Shown here one piece after another: positions 8,810 to 15,385 of a stretch of DNA of 64,000 nt. Each line of letters begins with the position of its first letter. Positions within the stretch are counted from its first letter, which is position 1. The position numbers and the translations under genes were made by a program. Source of the DNA: Pontixanthobacter luteolus (GTDB lineage: Bacteria > Pseudomonadota > Alphaproteobacteria > Sphingomonadales > Sphingomonadaceae). Under the pieces are notes generated by a model, which worked only from the letters and a program-made list of their open reading frames with translations, had not been told where the DNA came from and did not search any database. The DNA lies in assembly GCF_009828095.1 (NCBI RefSeq), contig NZ_WTYP01000001.1, forward strand, positions 372,001 through 436,000, read 5' to 3'.

Positions 8810-9490
8810 CTATTCGAAAGCCTTCCAGGCGTGATTGCCTTCGCTTTGTGCCTGCGTGATTGCGCCGACCAGTTTGACCAGCATGACCGCCGAGATGACG
8901 AAAAGCAGGCTGGCAAATGCGGCCATCGCGAATTCCATCCAGGCAGGGGTCAGGAATACGATATTCGTCGCCGCATCGACTGTGACTTTGAGGAGCAGGC
9001 CGAGCGACAGGACGATCCCGATAATATAGGCTGTCCACCATGCCGCAACGTCATCGACCGGTGAATGGGCGAGTTCGGGTACTTCACCGTGGCTTCGGTT
9101 ATGCAGTTCGCGCATGGCGCGCATCGGCACGATCAGATTGATGAACGGCACGAAATAGCTGCCAACTGCCCAGCCTGCTGAATAGTCTAAATCGACATTC
9201 TCGTCGGCCAGGTTGCGATGTGCCTTGTAGACCCAGACCAGCGCGCACAGCATCAGGCCGAGAATGGAGATGGGCAAGATGAGGGCGGCAATGCCGACGA
9301 TCATGGCCCATAACGGGAAAGCTGGCTCTGTTACCGGGCCAGCGGACACCACGATATCGACTGGCGGTTTGAATATTTCATACCCCAAGGCGCCCATCTG
9401 AAAAACCGTCGTGGCAACAAACGTCCAGGCGAAAATCTTCACTAGCGTTGCCCGCGTTCGCAGGCTGCGAACATTGTTCTCGAAACTCAC
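8810..9490 (-). CDS. DUF4328-like membrane protein
   Basis: A 226-residue protein with about five membrane segments: ~20-40, ~65-90, an amphipathic 'DYSAGWAVGSYFVPFINLIVPMRAMREL' block, ~155-175 and ~190-215. The central block with 'AGWAVGSYFVPFINLIVP' is typical of DUF4328 proteins. I chose GTG 9490 because 'GGGGGCC' precedes it; an in-frame ATG at 9523 would begin inside the terminator hairpin of the upstream gene. Function is unknown. Confidence 0.8.
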   Translation of the reverse strand: MSFENNVRSLRTRATLVKIFAWTFVATTVFQMGALGYEIFKPPVDIVVSAGPVTEPAFPLWAMIVGIAALILPISILGLMLCALVWVYKAHRNLADENVDLDYSAGWAVGSYFVPFINLIVPMRAMRELHNRSHGEVPELAHSPVDDVAAWWTAYIIGIVLSLGLLLKVTVDAATNIVFLTPAWMEFAMAAFASLLFVISAVMLVKLVGAITQAQSEGNHAWKAFE

Positions 9491-9507
9491 CGGATACGGC
9501 CCCCAAC

Positions 9508-9538
9508 AAAAAACCCCGCACATTTCTGCGCGGGGTTT
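9508..9538 (-). terminator. Intrinsic terminator of the DUF2157-like gene
   Basis: A nine-base-pair stem, 'AAACCCCGC' (9511-9519) with 'GCGGGGTTT' (9530-9538), which on the minus strand is followed by a T6 run ending at 9508. It lies 22 bases after the stop of the upstream minus-strand membrane protein gene and just before the next minus-strand gene. Confidence 0.8.
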
Positions 9539-9560
9539 GTTGCGAGTTCAAGTGGTTAAG

Positions 9561-10646
9561 TCAGCTAATCGCCAATTTCCCCGACACCGGCAGGCGCTGC
9601 TGCAATGCGCCGGGCAGGGCTTGGACCACTTTATTGCGGATCGGGCTCCAGAATGCTGAGAGCATCAGCAGGGCGGAACCAATCACCAGCGCGGTCAGTG
9701 CCACATTCAGTTCTACCGCACCGAAGCGGTCGAACAGGAATGTCAGCGCAACCAGCACGTAGGCCAGCGCAGACACCAGCAATGCGCGCCGGTCGATCGC
9801 CAGCGCAACCAATCCGAACAGAACATAGATGGCGAGCACCGCAACCGCACCGCCAAGGCCAATCGCACTGCCTTCCGTAACGCCCAGCGTGTGGAAAATG
9901 GGATGCGCGATCATGGGCGCTGCAAGCAGGTGCAGCCAGAACGCAACGTCGCTGCGGCGCGTCTGACGTTCGCGGTCGCTCGTGTCCCAGCGCATGGCGA
10001 AACCAAAGATCGCGAGGCCGACGATGAACACCATCGGCATCAGAACGTGGTCAGGGCTGTCGAGTGACGACGGACCAATCCCGGTAATGACCAGCGCGAT
10101 TACCGTAACTGCCAGCGCGGCAGCGCCTGCGGCGACGGTAATGGGCACCATGAACCGGCGCCAGTGTGCATAGGCTGCGCCGGCGGTGATCAGACCCGAC
10201 CCGGCAATCAGCAGGCCGCCCAGGACCTCGTCACTGCGGCCAAAATTGTCACCGCCAAACGACATGACAATGAAGCCGAGCAAGGCGGCAAAAATACCGC
10301 CGACAAAGGCGAGTAGCAGTACGATGCTGGGCAGGGCCATGCGGCGTTTGCGAGTGAAAAATTCAGCCATGCCCCAAGCTGCACCCGCCACCAGCAAACC
10401 GGCGAAAGGCGGCGGTCCGTCGATGTTCGGGGTCAGCGCCTGACCGATACCGCCCATCGCCACCAGCAGCAGAACCGCTGCGATGGTCACGAAAATGTCG
10501 TTGAAACTGTTGATCAGCCGGAAATGTTCTTCATCACCGGCCGGTGCCTCGCGCGATTGCCGCACGGAATTGCGCAAGGCGTCCGCGGCTTCCGGGCTCA
10601 ATGCGCCGGTCGCTACCGCCGTGCGCAGATCGTCTTCTGTATACAT
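9561..10646 (-). CDS. DUF2157-like multi-pass membrane protein
   Basis: A 361-residue protein. The soluble N-terminus 'MYTEDDLRTAVATGALSPEAADALRNSV' is the helical head of DUF2157-type proteins, followed by about ten hydrophobic segments from residue ~50 to ~340. Function is unknown. GGAG, eight bases before the ATG at 10646, lies inside a strong hairpin (10647-10688, listed separately), so translation is probably conditional. It follows the SDR gene on the same strand after 71 bases and ends at its own terminator. Confidence 0.82.
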   Translation of the reverse strand: MYTEDDLRTAVATGALSPEAADALRNSVRQSREAPAGDEEHFRLINSFNDIFVTIAAVLLLVAMGGIGQALTPNIDGPPPFAGLLVAGAAWGMAEFFTRKRRMALPSIVLLLAFVGGIFAALLGFIVMSFGGDNFGRSDEVLGGLLIAGSGLITAGAAYAHWRRFMVPITVAAGAAALAVTVIALVITGIGPSSLDSPDHVLMPMVFIVGLAIFGFAMRWDTSDRERQTRRSDVAFWLHLLAAPMIAHPIFHTLGVTEGSAIGLGGAVAVLAIYVLFGLVALAIDRRALLVSALAYVLVALTFLFDRFGAVELNVALTALVIGSALLMLSAFWSPIRNKVVQALPGALQQRLPVSGKLAIS

Positions 10647-10688
10647 TGGGCCTACTCCTCACCCTGTGGAAGGGTTGGAGTAGGCCCA
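10647..10688 (-). promoter_or_regulatory. Hairpin that buries the ribosome binding site of the DUF2157-like gene
   Basis: Two perfect 12-base arms (10647-10658 and 10677-10688) enclose an inner five-base stem 'ACCCT/AGGGT' with a five-base loop. On the minus strand the 3' arm contains the Shine-Dalgarno GGAG and ends directly at the ATG at 10646. No T-run follows, so it is not a standard terminator. It could be a translational switch, an RNA thermometer, or a device for coupling to the upstream SDR transcript. Confidence 0.65.
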
Positions 10689-10717
10689 GTGTGTTACTGT
10701 GTCAATACAGTAGGCGC

Positions 10718-11653
10718 TTAGCCACGCGTGCTGGACGGCGCAGCATCAGGGCCGAGCACTTCCTGCATCGCCTTCAGGATAGCAGCGCTTTGTTCTGCAC
10801 CCGACTGAGGGGCCTTGAGGTTGGTCATCGAATTGATGTCGTCCCAACGGGCTGCGAAACCTTCGACTGTGCGCTCGCCTTCCTGCAACCAGACCGCGTC
10901 GTTCATGGTCACCCATGCGCTGTGGAAGCCGCCTGCACCGGCACCAACGATCTGGTTGGTCGGTGCATCTTCGCTAACGAGATACAGCGCAGCCGGGGCA
11001 ACGTTTTCAGGCGAAAACAGCTTGAACGCTTCAGCCGGGAACAGGTCCTCGGTCATGCGTGTACCGGCAACCGGCGACAGCGAGTTGCAGCGGATGTTGT
11101 ACTTCGCGCCTTCGAGGTGAAGCGTCTTGGTCAGGCCGGCAAGGCCGAGCTTGGCAGCGCCGTAGTTTGCCTGGCCGAAATTGCCGAACAGACCGGTCGA
11201 GCTGGAAGTCATCAGAATACGGCCATAGGCCTGTTCGCGGAAAGTTTCCCAGCAAGCCTTGGTCGCATAGGCCGAGCCCAGCAGGTGGACTTTCACGACC
11301 AGCTCGAAATCGTCCGGCGTCATTTTCGCGAAGCTCTTGTCGCGCAGAATGCCGGCGTTGTTGATCAGGACGTGGACGCCGCCCCACTTCTGCTTGGCGT
11401 CGGCAACCATCTTTTCCATCTGGTCATATTCGGTGACCGAGGCACCGTTGGCGATTGCTTCACCGCCAGCTTTTTCAATTTCTTCGACAACCTGTGCTGC
11501 CGCGTCCGAAGTGCCGGTGCCGTCACGCGATCCGCCGAGGTCGTTTACGACGACCTTCGCGCCGCGGCGTGCGAGTTCGAGCGCGTATTCACGGCCCAGG
11601 CCGCCACCGGCGCCGGTTACGATTGCTACGCGATCCTTGAACGAAATGGTCAT
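10718..11653 (-). CDS. SDR oxidoreductase, (3R)-hydroxyacyl-CoA dehydrogenase-like
   Basis: A 311-residue short-chain dehydrogenase. The Rossmann motif 'TGAGGGLG' (13-20), the 'NNAG' motif (98-101) and the catalytic Tyr164/Lys168 in 'YGAAK' are intact. The insert '[26 protein letters not shown]' is characteristic of the dehydrogenase half of peroxisomal multifunctional enzyme type 2 and its bacterial relatives, which oxidise (3R)-hydroxyacyl-CoA. A role in acyl-CoA or steroid-like degradation is therefore likely, but the substrate is inferred. A palindrome about 54 bases upstream of the start (11707-11722) may be an operator. Confidence 0.85.
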   Translation of the reverse strand: MTISFKDRVAIVTGAGGGLGREYALELARRGAKVVVNDLGGSRDGTGTSDAAAQVVEEIEKAGGEAIANGASVTEYDQMEKMVADAKQKWGGVHVLINNAGILRDKSFAKMTPDDFELVVKVHLLGSAYATKACWETFREQAYGRILMTSSSTGLFGNFGQANYGAAKLGLAGLTKTLHLEGAKYNIRCNSLSPVAGTRMTEDLFPAEAFKLFSPENVAPAALYLVSEDAPTNQIVGAGAGGFHSAWVTMNDAVWLQEGERTVEGFAARWDDINSMTNLKAPQSGAEQSAAILKAMQEVLGPDAAPSSTRG

Positions 11654-11706
11654 GGCTTTCTCTCCATCTTGCTTTGGCCCGGGGGAGGGCCGAATTCCGA
11701 ACGGGC

Positions 11707-11722
11707 TTTACGTTCCCGTAAA
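11707..11722. promoter_or_regulatory. Inverted repeat TTTACG-ttcc-CGTAAA, possible operator of the SDR gene
   Basis: A perfect 6-4-6 inverted repeat in the 163-base gap upstream of the SDR start. Its form resembles sites recalled for LiuR-type regulators of acyl-CoA and branched-chain amino acid catabolism. That would suit the neighbouring acyl-CoA-type SDR, but the assignment is from memory and unproven. Confidence 0.4.
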
Positions 11723-11816
11723 CGTGAGGGTGAAGTGGCAGTTTATCGTGCCTGTTGCAACTGCGAACAAGCCGGTCCGCCATTCCGTAGCGTCGATAAA
11801 CCGCCAATGCGGCGAA

Positions 11817-12524
11817 TCAGGGGCGGGGGAGGCTGTGCAGCGCCGGAATCAGACCGTCGAAACCATCGATAACGGCGTGTCCGCCCAGTTCGTGCGGCGG
11901 CTTGTCGCAATAACCATACGCCGCGACGATAACAGGAACACCGGCTGCTTTCGCGGCGGCGACATCGTAGGAACTGTCGCCCACAAATGCGAATTGGCCG
12001 GTGCTGTCCTGACCGGCGGCGCAGCGTTGGCGCGCCTCGATTACCGGATCGGGGGCAGGCTTTGCCAGCAATTGCCCATCCCGGCCGCGGCCCATCGTGT
12101 CGCCACCGATTATCGTGACAAACCGATCCGCCAGGCCAAGCTGGGTGAGGATATCGGTGGCGAAACTTTCGAACTTGTTGGTCACTACCGCCATTTTCAC
12201 GCCGTGTTCGGCCAACTGGTCGAGTGCATCGATCACCCCCGGATAGGGGCGCGAGTGGACCGCGTTGTTGTCTGCGTAAAAGGCGAGCATTTTCTTGTAC
12301 AGCGCGCGGAAATCCTCCCGCTCCATACCGCCTTGGGCATCGACTGCGCGCGACAGCATGATCTTGGCCCCGCCGCCGATCAAATCCTTTGAACTGTCCA
12401 CCGGCACCGGCTTGAAGCCGCCCAGTTCAAGCGCGTGATTTACCGCTTCGCCAAGGTCGCGAAACGTGTCGAGCAAGGTTCCATCAAGGTCGAAGCCGAT
12501 GGCGCTGTAGGGAAAATGATTCAT
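11817..12524 (-). CDS. gph: HAD phosphatase, phosphoglycolate phosphatase-like
   Basis: A 235-residue HAD-superfamily hydrolase. Motif I 'FDLDGTLLD' gives the nucleophile D12 and acid D14, followed by a helical cap, 'VVTNK' as motif II, a Lys in 'LLAKPAPDP' and the acidic motif 'FVGDSSYDV'. The Gph-type cap and 'PYPGVIDALDQLAEHG' support phosphoglycolate phosphatase, which salvages 2-phosphoglycolate from DNA repair; other sugar-phosphate substrates remain possible. It is divergent from glmU, with 61 bases between starts. Confidence 0.82.
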   Translation of the reverse strand: MNHFPYSAIGFDLDGTLLDTFRDLGEAVNHALELGGFKPVPVDSSKDLIGGGAKIMLSRAVDAQGGMEREDFRALYKKMLAFYADNNAVHSRPYPGVIDALDQLAEHGVKMAVVTNKFESFATDILTQLGLADRFVTIIGGDTMGRGRDGQLLAKPAPDPVIEARQRCAAGQDSTGQFAFVGDSSYDVAAAKAAGVPVIVAAYGYCDKPPHELGGHAVIDGFDGLIPALHSLPRP

Positions 12525-12585
12525 TGCCGTGAAGGGGTGGCTGAACTGACTTCAAACCGCAAGCGATTGCTGGCAAGGGAGCCGG

Positions 12586-13935
12586 ATGAACAATTTTGCA
12601 GCCATTATCCTCGCCGCTGGCAAGGGCACTCGCATGAAATCCGACCTGCACAAGGTCCTGCACCCGATCGGGGGTAAACCGATGCTGTTCCATTTGCTGG
12701 ACAGCTTCGAAGAATTGTCGCCTTCGCACACCGTTGTGGTGGCCGGTGACCGGCACGAGCAATTGCGCGATGCCGTGGCAGACCGGAATGTTACGGTTTC
12801 GCTGCAGGAACCGCAGCTTGGGACGGCCCATGCTGCCCTGATGGCGAAGGATGCACTGGCCGGTTTCGACGGGCTGGTGATGGTCAGTTTCGGTGACTGC
12901 CCGATGGTCAAGGCCGCGACTGTCCGCAAATTGTGTGATGCGCTTACCGGAGATACCAAGGTTGCGGTGCTCGGGTTCCGACCCACCGATACTCTCGCCT
13001 ATGGTCGCATCATCGCCGATGCCGACGGAACCGTGCGCAAGATGGTTGAGCACAAGGATGCCAGCGAGGAAGAGCGCAAATGCGACCTGTGCAATTCGGG
13101 CGTAATCGTGGCGCATAGCAATGACATCTGGCGCCTGCTGGAAAGCGTCGGCAACGATAACGCGCAGGGCGAATACTACCTGCCCGATGTCGCGACCAAC
13201 GCGATTGCAGAGGGGAGCCGTGTGGTCGCGGTTGAAACCACCCCGGACGAAGTGGCGGGCATCAATTCGCGCGCCGAGCTGGCATCGGCAGAGGCGCAGT
13301 GGCAGACTTTCAAGCGGGAAGAGGCGATGGCCGCCGGTGTGTCGCTCAGAGCACCAGAAACCGTATTTTTCAGCTGGGATACCGAGCTGGGCCGCGATGT
13401 AGAGGTCGAACCCAACGTCGTCTTCGGGCCCGGAGTGAAAATTGCCGACCATGCGACGATACGCGCGTTCAGCCATCTTGAAGGGGCGACAGTGGGCGAA
13501 CATTGCAGCGTCGGCCCCTATGCGCGCCTGCGCCCGGGTGCGGTGCTGGAAGAAGGCGCCAAAATCGGCAACTTCGTCGAGATGAAAAAGGCGGTGATGG
13601 GCAAGGGCGCCAAGGCAAGCCACCTGACCTATCTCGGCGATGCGGATATCGGGGCAGGGGCCAATATCGGTGCCGGGACCATTACCTGCAATTATGACGG
13701 GTATTTCAAGCACAAGACGGTGATCGGCGAACGGGCCTTCATCGGCAGCAACAGCGCGCTGATCGCACCGGTCAATATCGGCGCAGATGCGATCGTGGCG
13801 GCTGGCAGCGCGGTCAGCCGCGATGTGGGCCCGGGCGATTTGCGCATGGTGCGCGGCGAACAGCTGGTCAAACCCGGCTGGGCAGACCGCTTCCATGACG
13901 CGATGAAAAAGAAAAAGGCAGCGGCGAAGAAGTGA
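12586..13935 (+). CDS. glmU: Bifunctional GlcN-1-P acetyltransferase / GlcNAc-1-P uridyltransferase
   Basis: A 449-residue GlmU making UDP-GlcNAc for peptidoglycan and lipopolysaccharide. The N-terminal pyrophosphorylase domain has 'LAAGKGTRMKS' and 'QLGTAHA'. From about residue 250 a left-handed beta-helix acetyltransferase follows, with 'PYARLRPGAVL', 'VEMKKA', 'YLGDADIGAGANIGAGTITCNYDG' and 'AAGSAVS'. Length and motifs are normal. The GAG-rich ribosome binding site 'AAGGGAGCCGG' precedes the ATG. Its stop overlaps the lipoprotein start (TGATG). Confidence 0.97.
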   Translation: MNNFAAIILAAGKGTRMKSDLHKVLHPIGGKPMLFHLLDSFEELSPSHTVVVAGDRHEQLRDAVADRNVTVSLQEPQLGTAHAALMAKDALAGFDGLVMVSFGDCPMVKAATVRKLCDALTGDTKVAVLGFRPTDTLAYGRIIADADGTVRKMVEHKDASEEERKCDLCNSGVIVAHSNDIWRLLESVGNDNAQGEYYLPDVATNAIAEGSRVVAVETTPDEVAGINSRAELASAEAQWQTFKREEAMAAGVSLRAPETVFFSWDTELGRDVEVEPNVVFGPGVKIADHATIRAFSHLEGATVGEHCSVGPYARLRPGAVLEEGAKIGNFVEMKKAVMGKGAKASHLTYLGDADIGAGANIGAGTITCNYDGYFKHKTVIGERAFIGSNSALIAPVNIGADAIVAAGSAVSRDVGPGDLRMVRGEQLVKPGWADRFHDAMKKKKAAAKK

Positions 13936-14567
13936 TGCGGCGCGCACTGGCCCTGGCTTCATTCGCCCTGCTGGCTGGCTGTGAGCAGGCCGCAGACACC
14001 GCGCCGGAGGCCGCGCCTAAAGAAGTCGCCGATGTGGTAGGTTCGCAAGCGCCAGACAAAGTGTCAGGCGCTTCGGATCCGTCTTCTGCGGCCGCAAATC
14101 CCGCGCCGCGCACGCCGGTCGACTGCACTGACGGGGAAGAAACGATTTTCTCCTGCGAGATGGCGGCCGGCAAGCGTCTTGCCGTGTGCGCAGCGGCTGA
14201 TGGGAAGGCGCAATACCGCTTCGGCAAAGACGCTCCCGAACTGGCGCTCTCGGGCGGTAAATGGTCGAACACCATGTATTCGGGCGGCGGCGAATCGCAG
14301 ATACTGTTTTCAAACGGCGATACCGATTACATCGTTTTCAGCCGCATGATCCGAACCAACTTTGCGCCTGGCGAACCCAACAATCCGGCAATCAGCGATG
14401 GGGTCGTTATCATGCGCGGTGAAGAATTTGTCGGGATGCAGCTTTGCGCTGGCGGGCAGGCAGAAATGCCAGTCCAGTATGACGCAGCAAAGCGTGCGTT
14501 CGGAGAGATAGAGGATATCTTCACCGGGGCCACAATGCGCGCCGATCCGCCTGAAATTGAACGTTGA
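13935..14567 (+). CDS. Predicted lipoprotein of unknown function
   Basis: A 210-residue protein. The signal peptide 'MRRALALASFALLAGC' ends in a lipobox with Cys16. A low-complexity Ala/Pro/Glu linker runs to ~residue 60. The rest is a compact domain with paired cysteines ('PVDCTDGEETIFSCEM', 'LAVCAA', 'MQLCAGG') and strands ending in 'YDAAKRAFGEIEDIFTG'. I do not recognise a named family. The start overlaps the glmU stop by one base and its end overlaps the next gene's TTG start, so the three genes form a coupled chain. Confidence 0.8.
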   Translation: MRRALALASFALLAGCEQAADTAPEAAPKEVADVVGSQAPDKVSGASDPSSAAANPAPRTPVDCTDGEETIFSCEMAAGKRLAVCAAADGKAQYRFGKDAPELALSGGKWSNTMYSGGGESQILFSNGDTDYIVFSRMIRTNFAPGEPNNPAISDGVVIMRGEEFVGMQLCAGGQAEMPVQYDAAKRAFGEIEDIFTGATMRADPPEIER

Positions 14568-14839
14568 GTGATGAACCAACCTGCTGGCTATGCGAACGGC
14601 CGTTTGCGAAACGGATACAGTGGCATCATACCGTGCCCAAATCCAAAAAGGGGCGGGACACGGTTCCGGTTCATCCCATCTGCCACAAGACGATCCATGT
14701 AACGTTCACCAATGCCGAACTGGCGAGAATGGGTGAAGATCGCGAGTTGATCCTGGCACATGAACGGGTGGCGAAATTCGTCCGGTGGGTAAAAGACAAA
14801 CCGCCCGACTTTCACGCAAAGACCAGGAATTCGCGTTGA
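14564..14839 (+). CDS. Small HNH endonuclease-like protein
   Basis: A 91-residue protein starting at TTG within the previous stop (TTGA). 'CWLCERPF' gives a Cys pair, 'WHHTVPKSKKGRD' the His-His of an HNH motif, and 'VHPICHKTIH' the distal Cys and His. HNH proteins cut DNA or bind metal and DNA. Small stand-alone members like this are common next to housekeeping genes in alphaproteobacteria and have no known role. No other start codon keeps the first cysteine pair, so TTG is the only reasonable choice. Confidence 0.78.
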   Translation: MSDEPTCWLCERPFAKRIQWHHTVPKSKKGRDTVPVHPICHKTIHVTFTNAELARMGEDRELILAHERVAKFVRWVKDKPPDFHAKTRNSR

Positions 14840-14927
14840 TGCCGGGCGGCTCTTGGGGCCAGAGTAACCTGCGAGCAGCCGGGACCAGGACGGCTGTCGC
14901 AAAATCGCCTATGCGGCGGTTATCAAG

Positions 14928-15182
14928 TCAGCCCAGTTCAAGTTCGCGGTGACGGTCTGTCTCTTTCGCAAACTGGCGCTGCCAGCTTTCGAATTCACTC
15001 CGGCTGAGCAGGTAATTCCACCTGGCCTCATCAAAAGTGATCAACTGATCGCGGACTGCCTTTACGACATCGGCCTTGCGGGCATCGGACCAGTGGACAC
15101 GGTGATGCGGCGGCAGGCCGGCGCGCTCTATGCGAGAACGGACATCGCGGCGCATGGCACTTGGGGGTACGGCATTAGGCAT
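14928..15182 (-). CDS. DUF1153 / SciP-like protein
   Basis: An 84-residue protein. 'LPPHHRVHWSDARKADVVKAVRDQLITFDEARWNYLLSRSEFESWQRQF' aligns by eye with DUF1153, the family of SciP, which binds CtrA-dependent promoters and represses them in the cell cycle. The N-terminus ('MPNAVPPSAMRRDVRSRIERAG') differs from canonical SciP as I recall it and the tail is short and charged, so this may be a paralogue. The start ATG at 15182 has 'GGAG' eight bases upstream. A GATTC site (15196-15200) lies in its promoter region. Confidence 0.72.
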   Translation of the reverse strand: MPNAVPPSAMRRDVRSRIERAGLPPHHRVHWSDARKADVVKAVRDQLITFDEARWNYLLSRSEFESWQRQFAKETDRHRELELG

Positions 15183-15257
15183 TGTTAATTCTCCAGATTC
15201 AGCCCCCTGTTGAAGCCAAATCTTGCCGGAAATCCTTTATTCCGCCTTTCCAAACAT

Positions 15258-15270
15258 GGTGAATTTCACC
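15258..15270. promoter_or_regulatory. Palindrome GGTGAA-T-TTCACC upstream of the SciP-like gene
   Basis: A perfect 6-1-6 palindrome in the 155-base gap between the S9 peptidase terminator and the SciP-like start, 76 bases from that start. It could be an operator for a dimeric regulator. No regulator is implied by the sequence. Confidence 0.35.
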
Positions 15271-15337
15271 CTAACGATATTCCGGAAGGTGAAGCGTTTC
15301 AGGAACGCGCCGAGTTGCCAAGCTGCGGGTCCGCAAA

Positions 15338-15367
15338 CGAAAAAGGGCGACCGCAGGGCCGCCCTTT
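15338..15367 (-). terminator. Intrinsic terminator of the S9 peptidase gene
   Basis: The stem 'AAAGGGCG' (15342-15349) with 'CGCCCTTT' (15360-15367) is followed on the minus strand by a T5 run. It lies 18 bases after the peptidase stop. It closely resembles the terminator after atpC (17641-17670). Confidence 0.8.
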
Positions 15368-15385
15368 CGTCTCATCGCAAGCTGG

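Noticed and set aside
12484-13962. 492-codon minus-strand ORF opposite glmU
   Set aside because: GlmU is unmistakable on the plus strand; the antisense frame is open only because of high GC codon bias.
14564-14839. Homing endonuclease or mobile intron signature from the HNH motif
   Set aside because: The protein is small, co-translated with a lipoprotein gene and not flanked by repeats or a split gene.
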